A stretch of 64,000 nt of DNA from CAUZIZ01 sp965218775. Its GTDB lineage: Bacteria; Acidobacteriota; UBA6911; RPQK01; JAJDTT01. How positions within the stretch are numbered: the stretch's first letter is position 1; every line of letters begins with the position of its first letter. The notes under the pieces are model-generated. The model was not told the origin of the DNA and did no database searches. It worked only from the letters and a program-made list of their open reading frames with translations. Positions 40,588-49,373 of this stretch are shown here, in pieces. The stretch spans positions 992,001 to 1,056,000 of the forward strand of contig CBDCLS010000006.1 in the NCBI GenBank assembly GCA_965218775.1, read 5' to 3'. The translations under genes were made by a program, and so were the position numbers.

Positions 40588-42549
40588 TCAGGCTGGGCCC
40601 TCAGCGTCCCGGCCGCCAGCGTCTTTGCTTAGAAACTGTTTGATAGAGTTCATATTATCGGTGACAGGGCAGTTTGGCAAGCTTTGCAGGAACAGCGAGC
40701 CGTAGCTCCGAGTACGCAGGCGGCTGTCGAAAACAGCCAGCACCCCGCGGTCCTGACGAGAGCGGATCAGTCTTCCGAGACCCTGTCTCAGCGTGATGAT
40801 GGCTTCCGGCACCGAATAGCGGAGGAAGGAATTCACCCCCAGCTTTTCCAGCCTCTCTATACGGGCCGCTACTACCGGCTCTGTGGGTACCTGGAAGGGA
40901 AGCTTGTCGATGACAACGGCACGCAGGGCGTCCCCCTGGACGTCGACTCCCTGCCAGAAGCTTGAGGTGGCGAGGAGCACGGCATGGGGGGTCTCCTTGA
41001 AGGCTTGAAGCAATTGGCTCTTGGGACCATCGCCCTGTCGCAGCAAGGGGTAGGAAGTGGTTCCCGAGAGAGCTTCGTAGACACGGTTCATCTGCTGGAA
41101 GCTGGTGAAGAGCAGGAAAGCGTGTCCCTCGGTGAGAGCGAGGATCTGGCTGACTTCCTCGAGGAGTCGGTCGAGGTAGTGGGGAGCACGTGGTTCCGGG
41201 AAACCTCGAGGAAGATAGAGAATCGCCTGCTGGGTATAGTCGAACTCGCTGGGCACCATCAGCTCAGTGGGTGCAGGCACTCCCAGCCGCTCCTTCAGGT
41301 ACTCGAAATTGGAGTTGGTTGTCAAAGTCGCAGAGGTCAGAACGGCGGTGTCGGTTCGGGCAAACAGTTTCTCCTGCAGAATGGCTGACACATCGATGGG
41401 CCTGAGGTTCAGGAAGACGCCCCGCCCCCGTCTTTCCAGCCAATAGACGCTGTTGGGATCGTGGTGGTCGAAGACTTCCTCGAGACAAGTGATCAACTGT
41501 TCCAGGCGACGAATCAGGGCATCTGCTTCGGGGGGACGATGACCCTGGCGTTGGAGTGAGTGGTAGAGCTTCTGAAGGGTCGCCTTCAGTCGCTGATAGG
41601 CGGCGGACGCTCCCTCCCTTAGATCCACGGCTTCTCCAGTGTCACGGTCGAAGAAGCTCAGAGGGTATCTTCCCTCCTGGGGTGGAAAGGCGTCGCAGAG
41701 GACTTGGGCTCGTGTCTCGAGTTCCCCTACTTCGCGGTCGTAAAGGCCATCCCGGAACGTCTTGAGGAAGTCGCGACACAGCTCTTCGATCTGGTAGCTG
41801 CTGGCCTGCTTCCCGAAGTAGGTGCAGGCGGCATCTTCCACTTCGTGCGCCTCGTCCAGGACCAGGATGGAAAAGTCTGGAAGAATTCGACCGATCTCGT
41901 CGCTTTCGAGTGCAAGGTTGGCGAAGAGCAGGGCGTGGTTCACTACGATGACGTCGGATTCCAGTGCCTTCTGGCGCATCCGCGTGATGGGACACTGCTC
42001 GAAAAAGTCACACTTCTGCCCTGTACAGGTTTCACTGCGAGCGTCCAATTGCTGCCAGAGGGGATCCCGATCGCTGATCCAGCTCAGTTCAGCGCGGTCA
42101 CCGGTCTTGGTCTTGGCGATCCAATCCGAGAGTGCCTCTTGACGCTCGGCCAGCTCGCCCGAAAGAGCCTTCTGCCGAGTCGCCTCCTCGAACTTCTTGA
42201 GACAAATATAGTTTTGCCGACCCTTCATATAGGTGACTTCGACCTCGGGGAACAGGTGTTTCTGGAGGAACGGGATGTCTCGAAGAAAGAGCTGCTCCTG
42301 AAGGTTTTTGGTCGCGGTTGAGATGATGACGCGCCGGTCGCTGGCCAGGGCGGGGATCAAGTACGCCAGTGTTTTACCGGTTCCGGTTCCCGCCTCCAGA
42401 CACAGATGATGACGATCTTCGATGGCCTGAGCAATGGCCTCAGCCATCGCCTGCTGGGAAGGTCTGAACTCGTAGTGGGACAGATGCTGATGCAGCAGAC
42501 CAGCAGGCCCGAAGATCTCGTCTAGGTTGGTTGTCTGGTGTTGAGTCAA
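40588..42549 (-). CDS. dinG: DinG/XPD-family ATP-dependent DNA helicase
   Basis: 653 aa superfamily 2 helicase. Walker A CLEAGTGTGKTLAYLIPAL near residue 58, Fe-S cluster Cys in ETCTGQKCDFFEQCPITRMR, DEAH box LVLDEAHEVEDAA, and motif VI near the C-terminus (QGLGRLIRSRQDRG). DinG-type enzymes unwind 5'-to-3' and resolve R-loops and D-loops. The TTG start overlaps the glyA stop by 4 bp, so it is coupled to glyA. It belongs to the YoaA/DinG branch; the exact orthologue is uncertain. Confidence 0.88.
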   Translation of the reverse strand: MTQHQTTNLDEIFGPAGLLHQHLSHYEFRPSQQAMAEAIAQAIEDRHHLCLEAGTGTGKTLAYLIPALASDRRVIISTATKNLQEQLFLRDIPFLQKHLFPEVEVTYMKGRQNYICLKKFEEATRQKALSGELAERQEALSDWIAKTKTGDRAELSWISDRDPLWQQLDARSETCTGQKCDFFEQCPITRMRQKALESDVIVVNHALLFANLALESDEIGRILPDFSILVLDEAHEVEDAACTYFGKQASSYQIEELCRDFLKTFRDGLYDREVGELETRAQVLCDAFPPQEGRYPLSFFDRDTGEAVDLREGASAAYQRLKATLQKLYHSLQRQGHRPPEADALIRRLEQLITCLEEVFDHHDPNSVYWLERRGRGVFLNLRPIDVSAILQEKLFARTDTAVLTSATLTTNSNFEYLKERLGVPAPTELMVPSEFDYTQQAILYLPRGFPEPRAPHYLDRLLEEVSQILALTEGHAFLLFTSFQQMNRVYEALSGTTSYPLLRQGDGPKSQLLQAFKETPHAVLLATSSFWQGVDVQGDALRAVVIDKLPFQVPTEPVVAARIERLEKLGVNSFLRYSVPEAIITLRQGLGRLIRSRQDRGVLAVFDSRLRTRSYGSLFLQSLPNCPVTDNMNSIKQFLSKDAGGRDAEGPA

Positions 42550-43826
42550 CGGATGCCGGATGCAGGCTCAGCGAGACGGTGCCTGTAGTACTGAAATTGG
42601 TCGGTCAGAGACCGCACTTCCTGTCCCACCTGGCGGAGGAGAGGTGTGTCTTGTGTGTTCTTCAGGACGCGGCCGATCCATCCACCGATTCGATTCATCT
42701 CTGCTTCCTTCATCCCACTGGTCGTAACCGCAGGCGTTCCGATTCGGATGCCGCTGGTGATCAAAGGAGGATGGGAATCGAAGGGAATGGTGTTCTTGTT
42801 GACGGTGATCGATGCCTGTCCCAGGGCGGCTTCTGCCTGTTTTCCGGTGAGGCCTTTGGAGAACACGTCCACCAGAAAGAGATGATTGTCGGTTCCGCCC
42901 GAAATGATTCGCAATCCCTCGTTGGCGACAGCCTGGGCAAGTGCTTCCGCGTTCCTGAGGATCTGTTGCTGGTAGAGCTTGAACTCGTCCTCCATGGCTT
43001 CTTTTAGACAGACAGCCTTACTGGCAATCACATGAACCAGAGGTCCCCCCTGGATGCCGGGAAACATGAGCCGATCGAGAGCCTTCTTGTGCTCTTCTTT
43101 ACAGAGAACAATGCCGCCGCGAGGTCCACGAAGTGTCTTGTGGGTCGTGGTGGTTACGAAGTCCGCCCAGGGAACCGGACTGGGATGCAGACCGGTTGCC
43201 ACCGCTCCGGCAATATGGGCAATGTCGGCCAGGAGGAAGGCGCCAACCTTCTTGGCAATCTGGGCCAGCCGATCGAAATGGATGATTCGGCTGTAAGCAC
43301 TGGCTCCCGACACGATCATCTTGGGCCTCTCCTTTTCGGCCAAATCCTCCAGGGCATCGTAGTCGATCTGCTCGGTTTCCCGGTTGACGCCGTAGGAAGC
43401 CACCTCGAAATACTTACCCGAAAAGTTAAGCGGGTGACCGTGACTCAAATGGCCGCCATCGGACAAGTTCATCCCCAGGATCTTGTCGCCCGGTTCCAGA
43501 GCCGCGAGGTAGACTCCGATGTTTGCCTGGGTCCCCGAGTGAGGCTGGACATTGGCGTGATCTGCGCCAAACAGCTTTTTGGCCCGTTCGATGGCGAGGC
43601 TCTCCACCACATCAGCATTCTCGCAGCCACCATAATAGCGGCGCCCAGGATAGCCCTCTGCGTACTTGTTGGTGAAGACCGAACCCAGCGCCTCTAGGAC
43701 GGCCTCGCTAACGAAGTTCTCGGAAGCGATCAGCTCCAGGGTCTGGGTCTGCCTCTGGGTTTCCAGCTGTATGGCCTCGGCCACCTCCGGGTCTGTCTCA
43801 GCCAACGACCGATGTATCTTTGGCAT
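42546..43826 (-). CDS. glyA: Serine hydroxymethyltransferase
   Basis: 426 aa PLP enzyme interconverting serine and glycine with tetrahydrofolate. ATG 43826 is preceded by AGGAG; an 8-residue extension to 43850 is less likely. The PLP Lys is in VTTTTHKTLRGPRGGI. ELIASENFVSEAVLEALGS and NKYAEGYPGRRYYGGCE are conserved folate/PLP blocks. Standard length. It forms a run with rpiB upstream and dinG downstream. Confidence 0.96.
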   Translation of the reverse strand: MPKIHRSLAETDPEVAEAIQLETQRQTQTLELIASENFVSEAVLEALGSVFTNKYAEGYPGRRYYGGCENADVVESLAIERAKKLFGADHANVQPHSGTQANIGVYLAALEPGDKILGMNLSDGGHLSHGHPLNFSGKYFEVASYGVNRETEQIDYDALEDLAEKERPKMIVSGASAYSRIIHFDRLAQIAKKVGAFLLADIAHIAGAVATGLHPSPVPWADFVTTTTHKTLRGPRGGIVLCKEEHKKALDRLMFPGIQGGPLVHVIASKAVCLKEAMEDEFKLYQQQILRNAEALAQAVANEGLRIISGGTDNHLFLVDVFSKGLTGKQAEAALGQASITVNKNTIPFDSHPPLITSGIRIGTPAVTTSGMKEAEMNRIGGWIGRVLKNTQDTPLLRQVGQEVRSLTDQFQYYRHRLAEPASGIR

Positions 43827-43868
43827 TTTCTCCTGCTGAACCGTTCCCAATCCCTTTCGAGAGGGAAG

Positions 43869-44312
43869 TCAGGCGTCCCCTTCCAAATCCGCGATTTTCT
43901 GGAGGCGTCGAGAGTGTCGGCCACCCTCGAAAGTTGTCTTCGTCCACTCCTGGACGATCGCCAAGGCCAACTCCGGATCCAAGACTCGAGAGCCGATGGC
44001 CAGTACGTTGGCATTGTTGTGTTGCCGGCTCATGCGCGCGGTTTCCACGTCATGGCACAGGGCAGCGCGCACATTGGCGAACTTGTTGGCAGCGATCGAC
44101 ATACCGATGCCGGTTCCACAAACTAGGATGCCTCGGTCTGCCTCACCGGATGACACTGCTCGAGCGACGGCCGCCGCATAGTCGGGGTAATCGACACTTT
44201 CACTGCTCGAGGCCCCCATGTCGGTGACCTGGTGTTGATGCTGCTCCAGCAGTGTTTTGACCCGCTCCTTGAGCTCAAAGCCGGCGTGGTCGCCGCCGAT
44301 CCAGATGCGCAT
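43869..44312 (-). CDS. rpiB: Ribose-5-phosphate isomerase B
   Basis: 147 aa. It interconverts ribose 5-phosphate and ribulose 5-phosphate. GGDHAGFELKERV at the N-terminus, the catalytic Cys in VCGTGIGMSIAANK, and ALCHDVETARMSRQHNNANV with the phosphate-binding His and Arg are all diagnostic of RpiB/LacA. The glyA start follows 43 bases after its stop. Divergent from proS. Confidence 0.95.
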   Translation of the reverse strand: MRIWIGGDHAGFELKERVKTLLEQHQHQVTDMGASSSESVDYPDYAAAVARAVSSGEADRGILVCGTGIGMSIAANKFANVRAALCHDVETARMSRQHNNANVLAIGSRVLDPELALAIVQEWTKTTFEGGRHSRRLQKIADLEGDA

Positions 44313-44401
44313 TTGTCAGGGCCCTTACCTCATCGTGGTGAGTAACTTCGATCGTAGCCCACTTGACTTGATGCGGTCAAACAGATAAAAGGAGCGTCCT
44401 C

Positions 44402-46105
44402 ATGCGCTGGTCTCGATTCTTCATTCCCACCCTTCGCGACGTTCCCTCCGAGGCCGAGGTCGCCTCCCATAAGCTGCTTCTCAGAGCGGGGCTGATTCGC
44501 CAGCTGAGTGCAGGTATTTACTCGCATCTACCGCTGGCCCGACGCACCCTGCTGAAGATCGAAGAAATCGTGCGCCAGGAGATGGATCTAATCGGAGCCC
44601 AAGAGTTCCATTTGCCAGCCCTTCATCCAGCCGGGCTCTGGAAGGAATCAGGTCGATGGGAGGTCATGGGAGAGAATATGTTTCGACTTCGAGATCGAGG
44701 CGGTCGTGACATGTGCCTGGGCATGACCCACGAGGAAGTGTTCACCTCCATATCCCGCGACGAGGTCCGCTCCTATCGCGAGCTTCCCCAGATCTGGTAC
44801 CAGATACAAACCAAGTTCCGGGATGAGCCCCGGCCCAAGTCGGGACTCCTGCGAGTCCGCCAGTTTCTGATGAAGGACTCCTATAGCTTTGACCTGGACC
44901 AGGAGGGACTCGACGTCAGCTACAAGCTTCACGAGGAAGCCTATCGCGCCATCTTCGATCGTTGCGGACTGGAGTATCTGGTGGTCGAGGCTGAATCGGG
45001 AGCTATGGGAGGCAGCGAGTCTCATGAGTTCATGGTGCGCACCGATGCCGGAGAAGACTACGTCGTCACCTGCTCGTGCGGCTATGCGGCCAACCGGGAC
45101 CGGGCGCGATCCCGTATCGAGTCCGAGCAGGATCCGGAGGGCGAGAGTTCACCACGGGAAGTGCATACGCCCGGTCGCAAGACGATAAGTGAGGTAAGTG
45201 AGTTTCTGGGTATCCCCGAGTCGCGCCAGATCAAGTCCCTCGTCTACATGGTGGAAGCCCAGGCCCACCTGGTGCTGCTACGGGGGGATCACCAACTAAA
45301 CGAGGCCAAACTGGGTAGCCAGGTGGGGACCGACAACTTCCGCCCGGCCCATCCTGAGGAGATTGTCAAAGCCTTTGGCGCGGATCCAGGAAGTCTAGGA
45401 CCGGTCGGTGTCCGAGAGATGCCCATTTGGGCGGATCAGGCCCTTCAAGGGCGCCGCGACCTGGTGTGTGGAGCCAACAAGGATGACTACCACCTTCTTC
45501 ACGTCTCTCCCGGGAGGGACTTCGAGGTTCCCTTTGTCGAACTGCGAGAGATAGAGTCGGGCGATGCCTGTTTGTTGTGTGGAGAACCTCTGGAAGTAGC
45601 CAAGGCGTTGGAGATCGGCCACATCTTCAAGCTAGGCCGTAAGTACAGCGAATCCATGGAAGCGACTGTCCTCGACCAGGATGGTCGAGAAGTCCCGGTG
45701 ACCATGGGCAGCTACGGGATCGGAGTGGAACGGATCATGGCGGCAGCCGTCGAGCTCTACCACGACGATAAGGGAATCGTGTGGCCCCGGAATATCGCCC
45801 CCTTTCAGGCCGTTGTCACCGTAGTTCGTGTCAGCGACAGCGATCAGATGAAGACAGCTGAGGGTTTCTGTGAAGCCCTGGAAGAAAAAGGGGTCGACTG
45901 CCTGTTGGACGATCGGGATGAGCGTCCAGGGGTCAAGTTCAAGGACGCAGAGCTCATCGGGATCCCGGTACGCATCACAGTCGGCAACAAGCTCCGGGAA
46001 GGGAAGGTCGAAGTTTTCTCTCGCAAAGAGGAAGTGGTTGTAGAAGTTGCCGCCGAAGAGGCAGTAGAACGGGCCTTGGAAATTCTTCAGACGTATCCCA
46101 TCTAG
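44402..46105 (+). CDS. proS: Prolyl-tRNA synthetase (bacterial type)
   Basis: 567 aa class II synthetase. The N-terminal core has RWSRFFIPTLRDVPSEAEV, motif 2 around TKFRDEPRPKSGLLRVRQF, and DSYSFDLDQEGLD. The inserted YbaK-like editing domain (about residues 245-385, ISEVSEFLGIPESRQIKSLV) removes mischarged alanine. Motif 3 is MGSYGIGVERIMAAAVE, followed by the C-terminal anticodon-binding domain. Full bacterial length. Divergent from rpiB, so the promoter lies in 44313-44401. Confidence 0.96.
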   Translation: MRWSRFFIPTLRDVPSEAEVASHKLLLRAGLIRQLSAGIYSHLPLARRTLLKIEEIVRQEMDLIGAQEFHLPALHPAGLWKESGRWEVMGENMFRLRDRGGRDMCLGMTHEEVFTSISRDEVRSYRELPQIWYQIQTKFRDEPRPKSGLLRVRQFLMKDSYSFDLDQEGLDVSYKLHEEAYRAIFDRCGLEYLVVEAESGAMGGSESHEFMVRTDAGEDYVVTCSCGYAANRDRARSRIESEQDPEGESSPREVHTPGRKTISEVSEFLGIPESRQIKSLVYMVEAQAHLVLLRGDHQLNEAKLGSQVGTDNFRPAHPEEIVKAFGADPGSLGPVGVREMPIWADQALQGRRDLVCGANKDDYHLLHVSPGRDFEVPFVELREIESGDACLLCGEPLEVAKALEIGHIFKLGRKYSESMEATVLDQDGREVPVTMGSYGIGVERIMAAAVELYHDDKGIVWPRNIAPFQAVVTVVRVSDSDQMKTAEGFCEALEEKGVDCLLDDRDERPGVKFKDAELIGIPVRITVGNKLREGKVEVFSRKEEVVVEVAAEEAVERALEILQTYPI

Positions 46106-46152
46106 AATTCCCCGAATTGGCGGCCGCGCACCCAGTCAGCAGTTTCCCGTCT

Positions 46153-46379
46153 CCACCCTTGCCTTTACCTCTGCCCCGAGTCGAGCCAGAGTCTCGACAA
46201 AGGCCTTGGAGACTGAAGCTACGCAGGTTGGGTCATTTCCGTGAAAACTTCAGTCCCGCTCTCTCCTCGGAACTTGGCTTCAAATTGCAAACGATTCAAG
46301 TCGTGCGCGGCTGCGTTTTGATCTTACGTTGATAGATACCTTCCCCTGAGGCAGAGGCAGAGGCGAAGGCAGAGGCAAG
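46153..46379. repeat. Compound repeat: purine-tract arms around dispersed repeat copy 5
   Basis: CCACCCTTGCCTTTACCTCT at 46153 and GAGGCAGAGGCAGAGGCGAA ... GGCAAG ending at 46379 are complementary arms. Between them, 46250-46320 holds the dispersed ~75-bp repeat (CCCGCTCTCTCCTCGGAACT ... CAAGTCGTGCGCGGCTGCG), followed by GATAGATACCTTCC as at 17553. No gene is supported. Confidence 0.6.
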
Positions 46380-46446
46380 CGTTTTACTCTAACATCAATT
46401 GTAATAGCCCAGATCTGACCGTACAAACAGTGTCAGAGTAGATCGC

Positions 46447-46640
46447 CCCTGATCGGCCGCTTTCACCTGAGGCTGTGTGAAAAGTCATTCATGATTTCGG
46501 ATTTGAAATTTTGACTTCATAGGATCGCGTGTAAGCCACGATCTCCGTCGTAGGAAGGGTAAAGAGACCCCTAAATCAAAGAGGTTTTGGACTTTTCACA
46601 CAGCCTCACCTGAAAGCGGACGTTCAAATTTTCCCTTGAA
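46447..46640. repeat. Palindromic repeat G, copy 1, split by a MITE
   Basis: CCGCTTTC (just before 46465) and GAAAGCGG (after 46611) are the two stem arms of repeat G. The 139-bp MITE sits in its loop. The downstream part, AAAGCGGACGTTCAAATTTT, matches the copies at 51194 and 52900. Confidence 0.65.
46469..46607. mobile_element. 139-bp MITE, copy 1
   Basis: Inverted ends GAGGCTGTGTGAAAAGTC and GACTTTTCACACAGCCTC, flanked by the 4-bp duplication ACCT (46465-46468 and 46608-46611). The body is nearly identical to the copy at 47627, so both moved recently or are still mobile. No coding capacity. Confidence 0.88.
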
Positions 46641-46873
46641 AAGTCGAATGAACTAGCAGAGGGCTCCAAGCATTGGGCCACATTTTAAACGAGTCCAGTT
46701 GTTCCTAGATCGTAATACGTAATATTGGTAATACCAAAACACATTGCCTCTATTATCGTAACTTTGTACGAAACTGTTGACAGTGACAGGGACGTACCAG
46801 CTGGTCGCCTAAAGGGAGGCGGCAAGCTTTGGGTGGTTTCCCCTCTTGGCACAAACTCTATGGAGGATCAGAA

Positions 46874-47374
46874 ATGAAAAAAGGAAAGTTCATCGCAGTC
46901 GCCCTTGCAATGGTCCCGGGAATTTTGGTCTTGTCGATTTCTAGCGCCCTAGCCCAGGGCCTTACCCACAATGTGACTGGTAGCGGAGAAGTGATGAAGC
47001 CCGCTACACCGGCGGGGACCACACAAGTATTCAGAAGCACTGTATCGGCCCGTGAAGATGCAGACGGAAGAGTTTGGGGTGTGGTCATCGTTGACCTGGA
47101 GTTTCTGGGGACCTTCGAGGCAAGGGTGATCTTTCATAACCAGGTCACATGCCTGGATGTGGACGGAAGCAGTGCCTGGATAGGTGGGGTGGTGACCAAC
47201 TCCACCGATGAGAGCATGGTCGCGGTGGGTGACACGACAATTACCCTTGTCCGAGATTGGGGGGGGGCCGGAGAGGACTTCATGGACGGCGATGTCTTCC
47301 CAAACGACAATTGCGAAGATCGACCGCTCTTGCCCGGTGTCGAGGTCGAGAAGGGCAATTATAACGTATTCTGA
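46874..47374 (+). CDS. Exported hypothetical protein (166 aa)
   Basis: ATG 46874 after GGAGGATC; a 15-codon upstream extension is less likely. Signal peptide at residues 1-28 (FIAVALAMVPGILVLSISSA, cut after ALAQG). The mature part is beta-rich, with two Cys (TCLDVDG and NDNCED) and no recognised domain. It is flanked by MITE copies about 270 bp away on each side, in an accessory region. Function unknown. Confidence 0.65.
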   Translation: MKKGKFIAVALAMVPGILVLSISSALAQGLTHNVTGSGEVMKPATPAGTTQVFRSTVSAREDADGRVWGVVIVDLEFLGTFEARVIFHNQVTCLDVDGSSAWIGGVVTNSTDESMVAVGDTTITLVRDWGGAGEDFMDGDVFPNDNCEDRPLLPGVEVEKGNYNVF

Positions 47375-47558
47375 CACCATCCCGGACAATCTAAAGACCA
47401 ACCTGTAATTCCCTGAAGTGGCCTTGGAGAATTCAAGGTACAGTTGGCGCGCGCCCACCCGCCTTTAGCATGCCAACGTTTCATTCAAGTGCAGCCGAGA
47501 AGCAGGCAGAATATGACTGGGGTGCGCTGAAGGAGATAACGTGCATGCTTGCTGTCTT

Positions 47559-47626
47559 GTGATAGTCGGCACCCGATCTTACAGACAGCGTCCGATTTGA
47601 TCGAAATCGAACGGCCGCTTTCGCCT
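47559..47626. repeat. Palindromic repeat G, copy 2, left half
   Basis: GTGATAGTCGGCACCCGATC ... TCCGATTTGATCGAAATCGA ... CCGCTTTCGCCT. It is interrupted by the MITE at 47627 and resumes at 51190. It aligns with the unbroken copy at 52900-53003 (reverse strand). Confidence 0.72.
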
Positions 47627-47763
47627 GAGGCTGTGTGAAAAGTCATTCATGATTTCGGATTTGAAATTTTGACTTCATAGGATCGCGTGTAAGCCACGAT
47701 CTCCGTCGTAGGAAGGGTAAAGAGACCCCTAAATCAAAGAGGTTTTGGACTTTTCACACACCC
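47627..47763. mobile_element. 139-bp MITE, copy 2 (disrupted by IS21)
   Basis: Same sequence as 46469-46607. Its last two bases, TC, now lie at 51188-51189, beyond the IS21 element. Summed length is 139 bp, equal to copy 1. Its own target duplication is GCCT (47623-47626 and 51190-51193). Confidence 0.88.
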
Positions 47764-47867
47764 TGCGTATTCCGGTAAAACCGGCCACCGAATCCGGAGG
47801 AAACCGGCCGGGTCGGAGCGAAGCGACGCTGGAGGTTGATAATCATCTCCGAGGTGGCCGGTTTGAG

Positions 47868-49373
47868 TCAATCCACATGAGTGTCTTTGGTTGAGAACGC
47901 ATCATCTCGTCTCTCCTTTGCTGAGTGAGTTGCTGAGGCAAAGTTTGCTTCAGCAGAGTGTTGTTTCCATTGTTGCCTCAGAGTCTTGAGGCGACTCCTG
48001 AGATAATCCCAGTATTGATCGGAGACAGGTTGTTGTCTCACTTCCTGGATTAGAGGTTCGAAGTAGCTCAGGGAAGTGATCGGTGCTCCGGTGTGGCCGT
48101 TGAGCCAGGCGACGTGCTTGCGGGCGCAGCCGAGAAGCAGGGCCCGCTCGAGCTGCCGCAAGGACAGGCCCTGGCGGTAGAGGCGAGCGGCCAGCTGCCG
48201 ATCGGCCGGGGAGAAGGAGCACTGAACACCAGGGGCCTCGAGCAGCAGACGGGCCACCTGATCGAGGTATTGGGATTCGGCCGCTTCGGGCTTTTGGACG
48301 AGGGATCTTCGGTAGGGCCAGAAGGCCTCGCTGATCTGGATGTGAGTGCGCTCGTGTTGATTGCGGGCGAGGCTGAGCTGAAGCAGACCTCGAGACTGGA
48401 GTTCCCCCAGATAGGTAAACAGCGAGCGGCGAGACTTGCGTAAGGCCCGAGCCAACTGGGTAGGCGAGACGCTCAGCTCACCGGTCGATCGATCCGCTTT
48501 CAGGCACAGATAGACGAAGAGTTTGAAGGCGCCGTCGCTGACGACCTCCATCGCCTGCAGCAACGGTGCCCCGGCGGCAAACCAGCCAGCTTGGACTTTC
48601 AACTGCGGTGTGTGACTCATGATTCGTCCTTTGCTTTTGGAGGAACGATGACGATGCCGGCGCATGGAAGCCCCTTCGAGCTCAATGCGGTAGGCATTGT
48701 GGACCAGACGATCCAGGATGGAATCAGCGGTGGTCGGATCTCCGATCTGTTCATGCCAATGAGCGACGGGGAGCTGGGAGGTCAGGATGGTGGATCGATT
48801 GTCATAGCGATCCTCGCAGATCTCGTAGAAGTCCCGTCGCTCGGTCTCGGCCAAAGGATTCATGGCCCAGTCATCGACGATGAGCACGTCGGTGCGGGCA
48901 ATCTTACGGAGGAGCTTGTCGAGGGTGCCGTCGGCTCGAGCCACGGCCAGATCGCGAAAGAGTCGAGCGGCGCGCGTGTACAGAGCCGACCAACCGTCAC
49001 GAGCGGCTTTCTGAGCAAAGGCACAAGCCAGAAAGGTTTTCCCCACCCCACAAGGTCCGACGATGAGGAGATTGTGGTGGGTCTGGATCCAACGGCAGGT
49101 GGCGAGGCTAGCGATCAGCGATCGATCCAGCCCCCGAGGTCGGCGATAGTTGACATCTTCCAGACAGGCCGAGAGCTTCAATCGGGCATTCTTCAGACGA
49201 CGCTCCAAGGCCCGATTCTCTCGCCAGGTCCACTGCCGATCCACCAGCAGGGAGAAGCGTTCTTCAAAGCTGAGTTGGGCCATCTCCGGATCGGAGAGTT
49301 GCTCGGTGAAGGCCTCAGCCATGGCTCTGAGTCGCATGGCGTGAAGTTTTTCGACGGTGGGATTAACCAACAT
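47868..49373 (-). CDS. istB: IS21 helper ATPase IstB, continuous with a winged-helix-like second domain
   Basis: 501 aa, twice the usual ~250. Residues 1-240 are IstB: Walker A LLIVGPCGVGKTFLACAFA, Walker B VLIVDDWAMNPL, and the family end YRIELEGASMRRHRHRS. The frame then runs without a stop into a second domain from Met 252 (MSHTPQLKVQAGWF), with helix-turn-helix character (LSVSPTQLARALRKSRRSLF). An AAAGGA ribosome site precedes the Met 252 codon (48620), so it may also be made separately. The start overlaps the istA stop by 11 bp. Confidence 0.88.
   Translation of the reverse strand: MLVNPTVEKLHAMRLRAMAEAFTEQLSDPEMAQLSFEERFSLLVDRQWTWRENRALERRLKNARLKLSACLEDVNYRRPRGLDRSLIASLATCRWIQTHHNLLIVGPCGVGKTFLACAFAQKAARDGWSALYTRAARLFRDLAVARADGTLDKLLRKIARTDVLIVDDWAMNPLAETERRDFYEICEDRYDNRSTILTSQLPVAHWHEQIGDPTTADSILDRLVHNAYRIELEGASMRRHRHRSSKSKGRIMSHTPQLKVQAGWFAAGAPLLQAMEVVSDGAFKLFVYLCLKADRSTGELSVSPTQLARALRKSRRSLFTYLGELQSRGLLQLSLARNQHERTHIQISEAFWPYRRSLVQKPEAAESQYLDQVARLLLEAPGVQCSFSPADRQLAARLYRQGLSLRQLERALLLGCARKHVAWLNGHTGAPITSLSYFEPLIQEVRQQPVSDQYWDYLRSRLKTLRQQWKQHSAEANFASATHSAKERRDDAFSTKDTHVD

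Noticed and set aside
46700..46860. Promoter for the exported protein at 46874
   Set aside because: TTGACA occurs near 46779 and TATTAT near 46753, but the order and spacing do not make a promoter.
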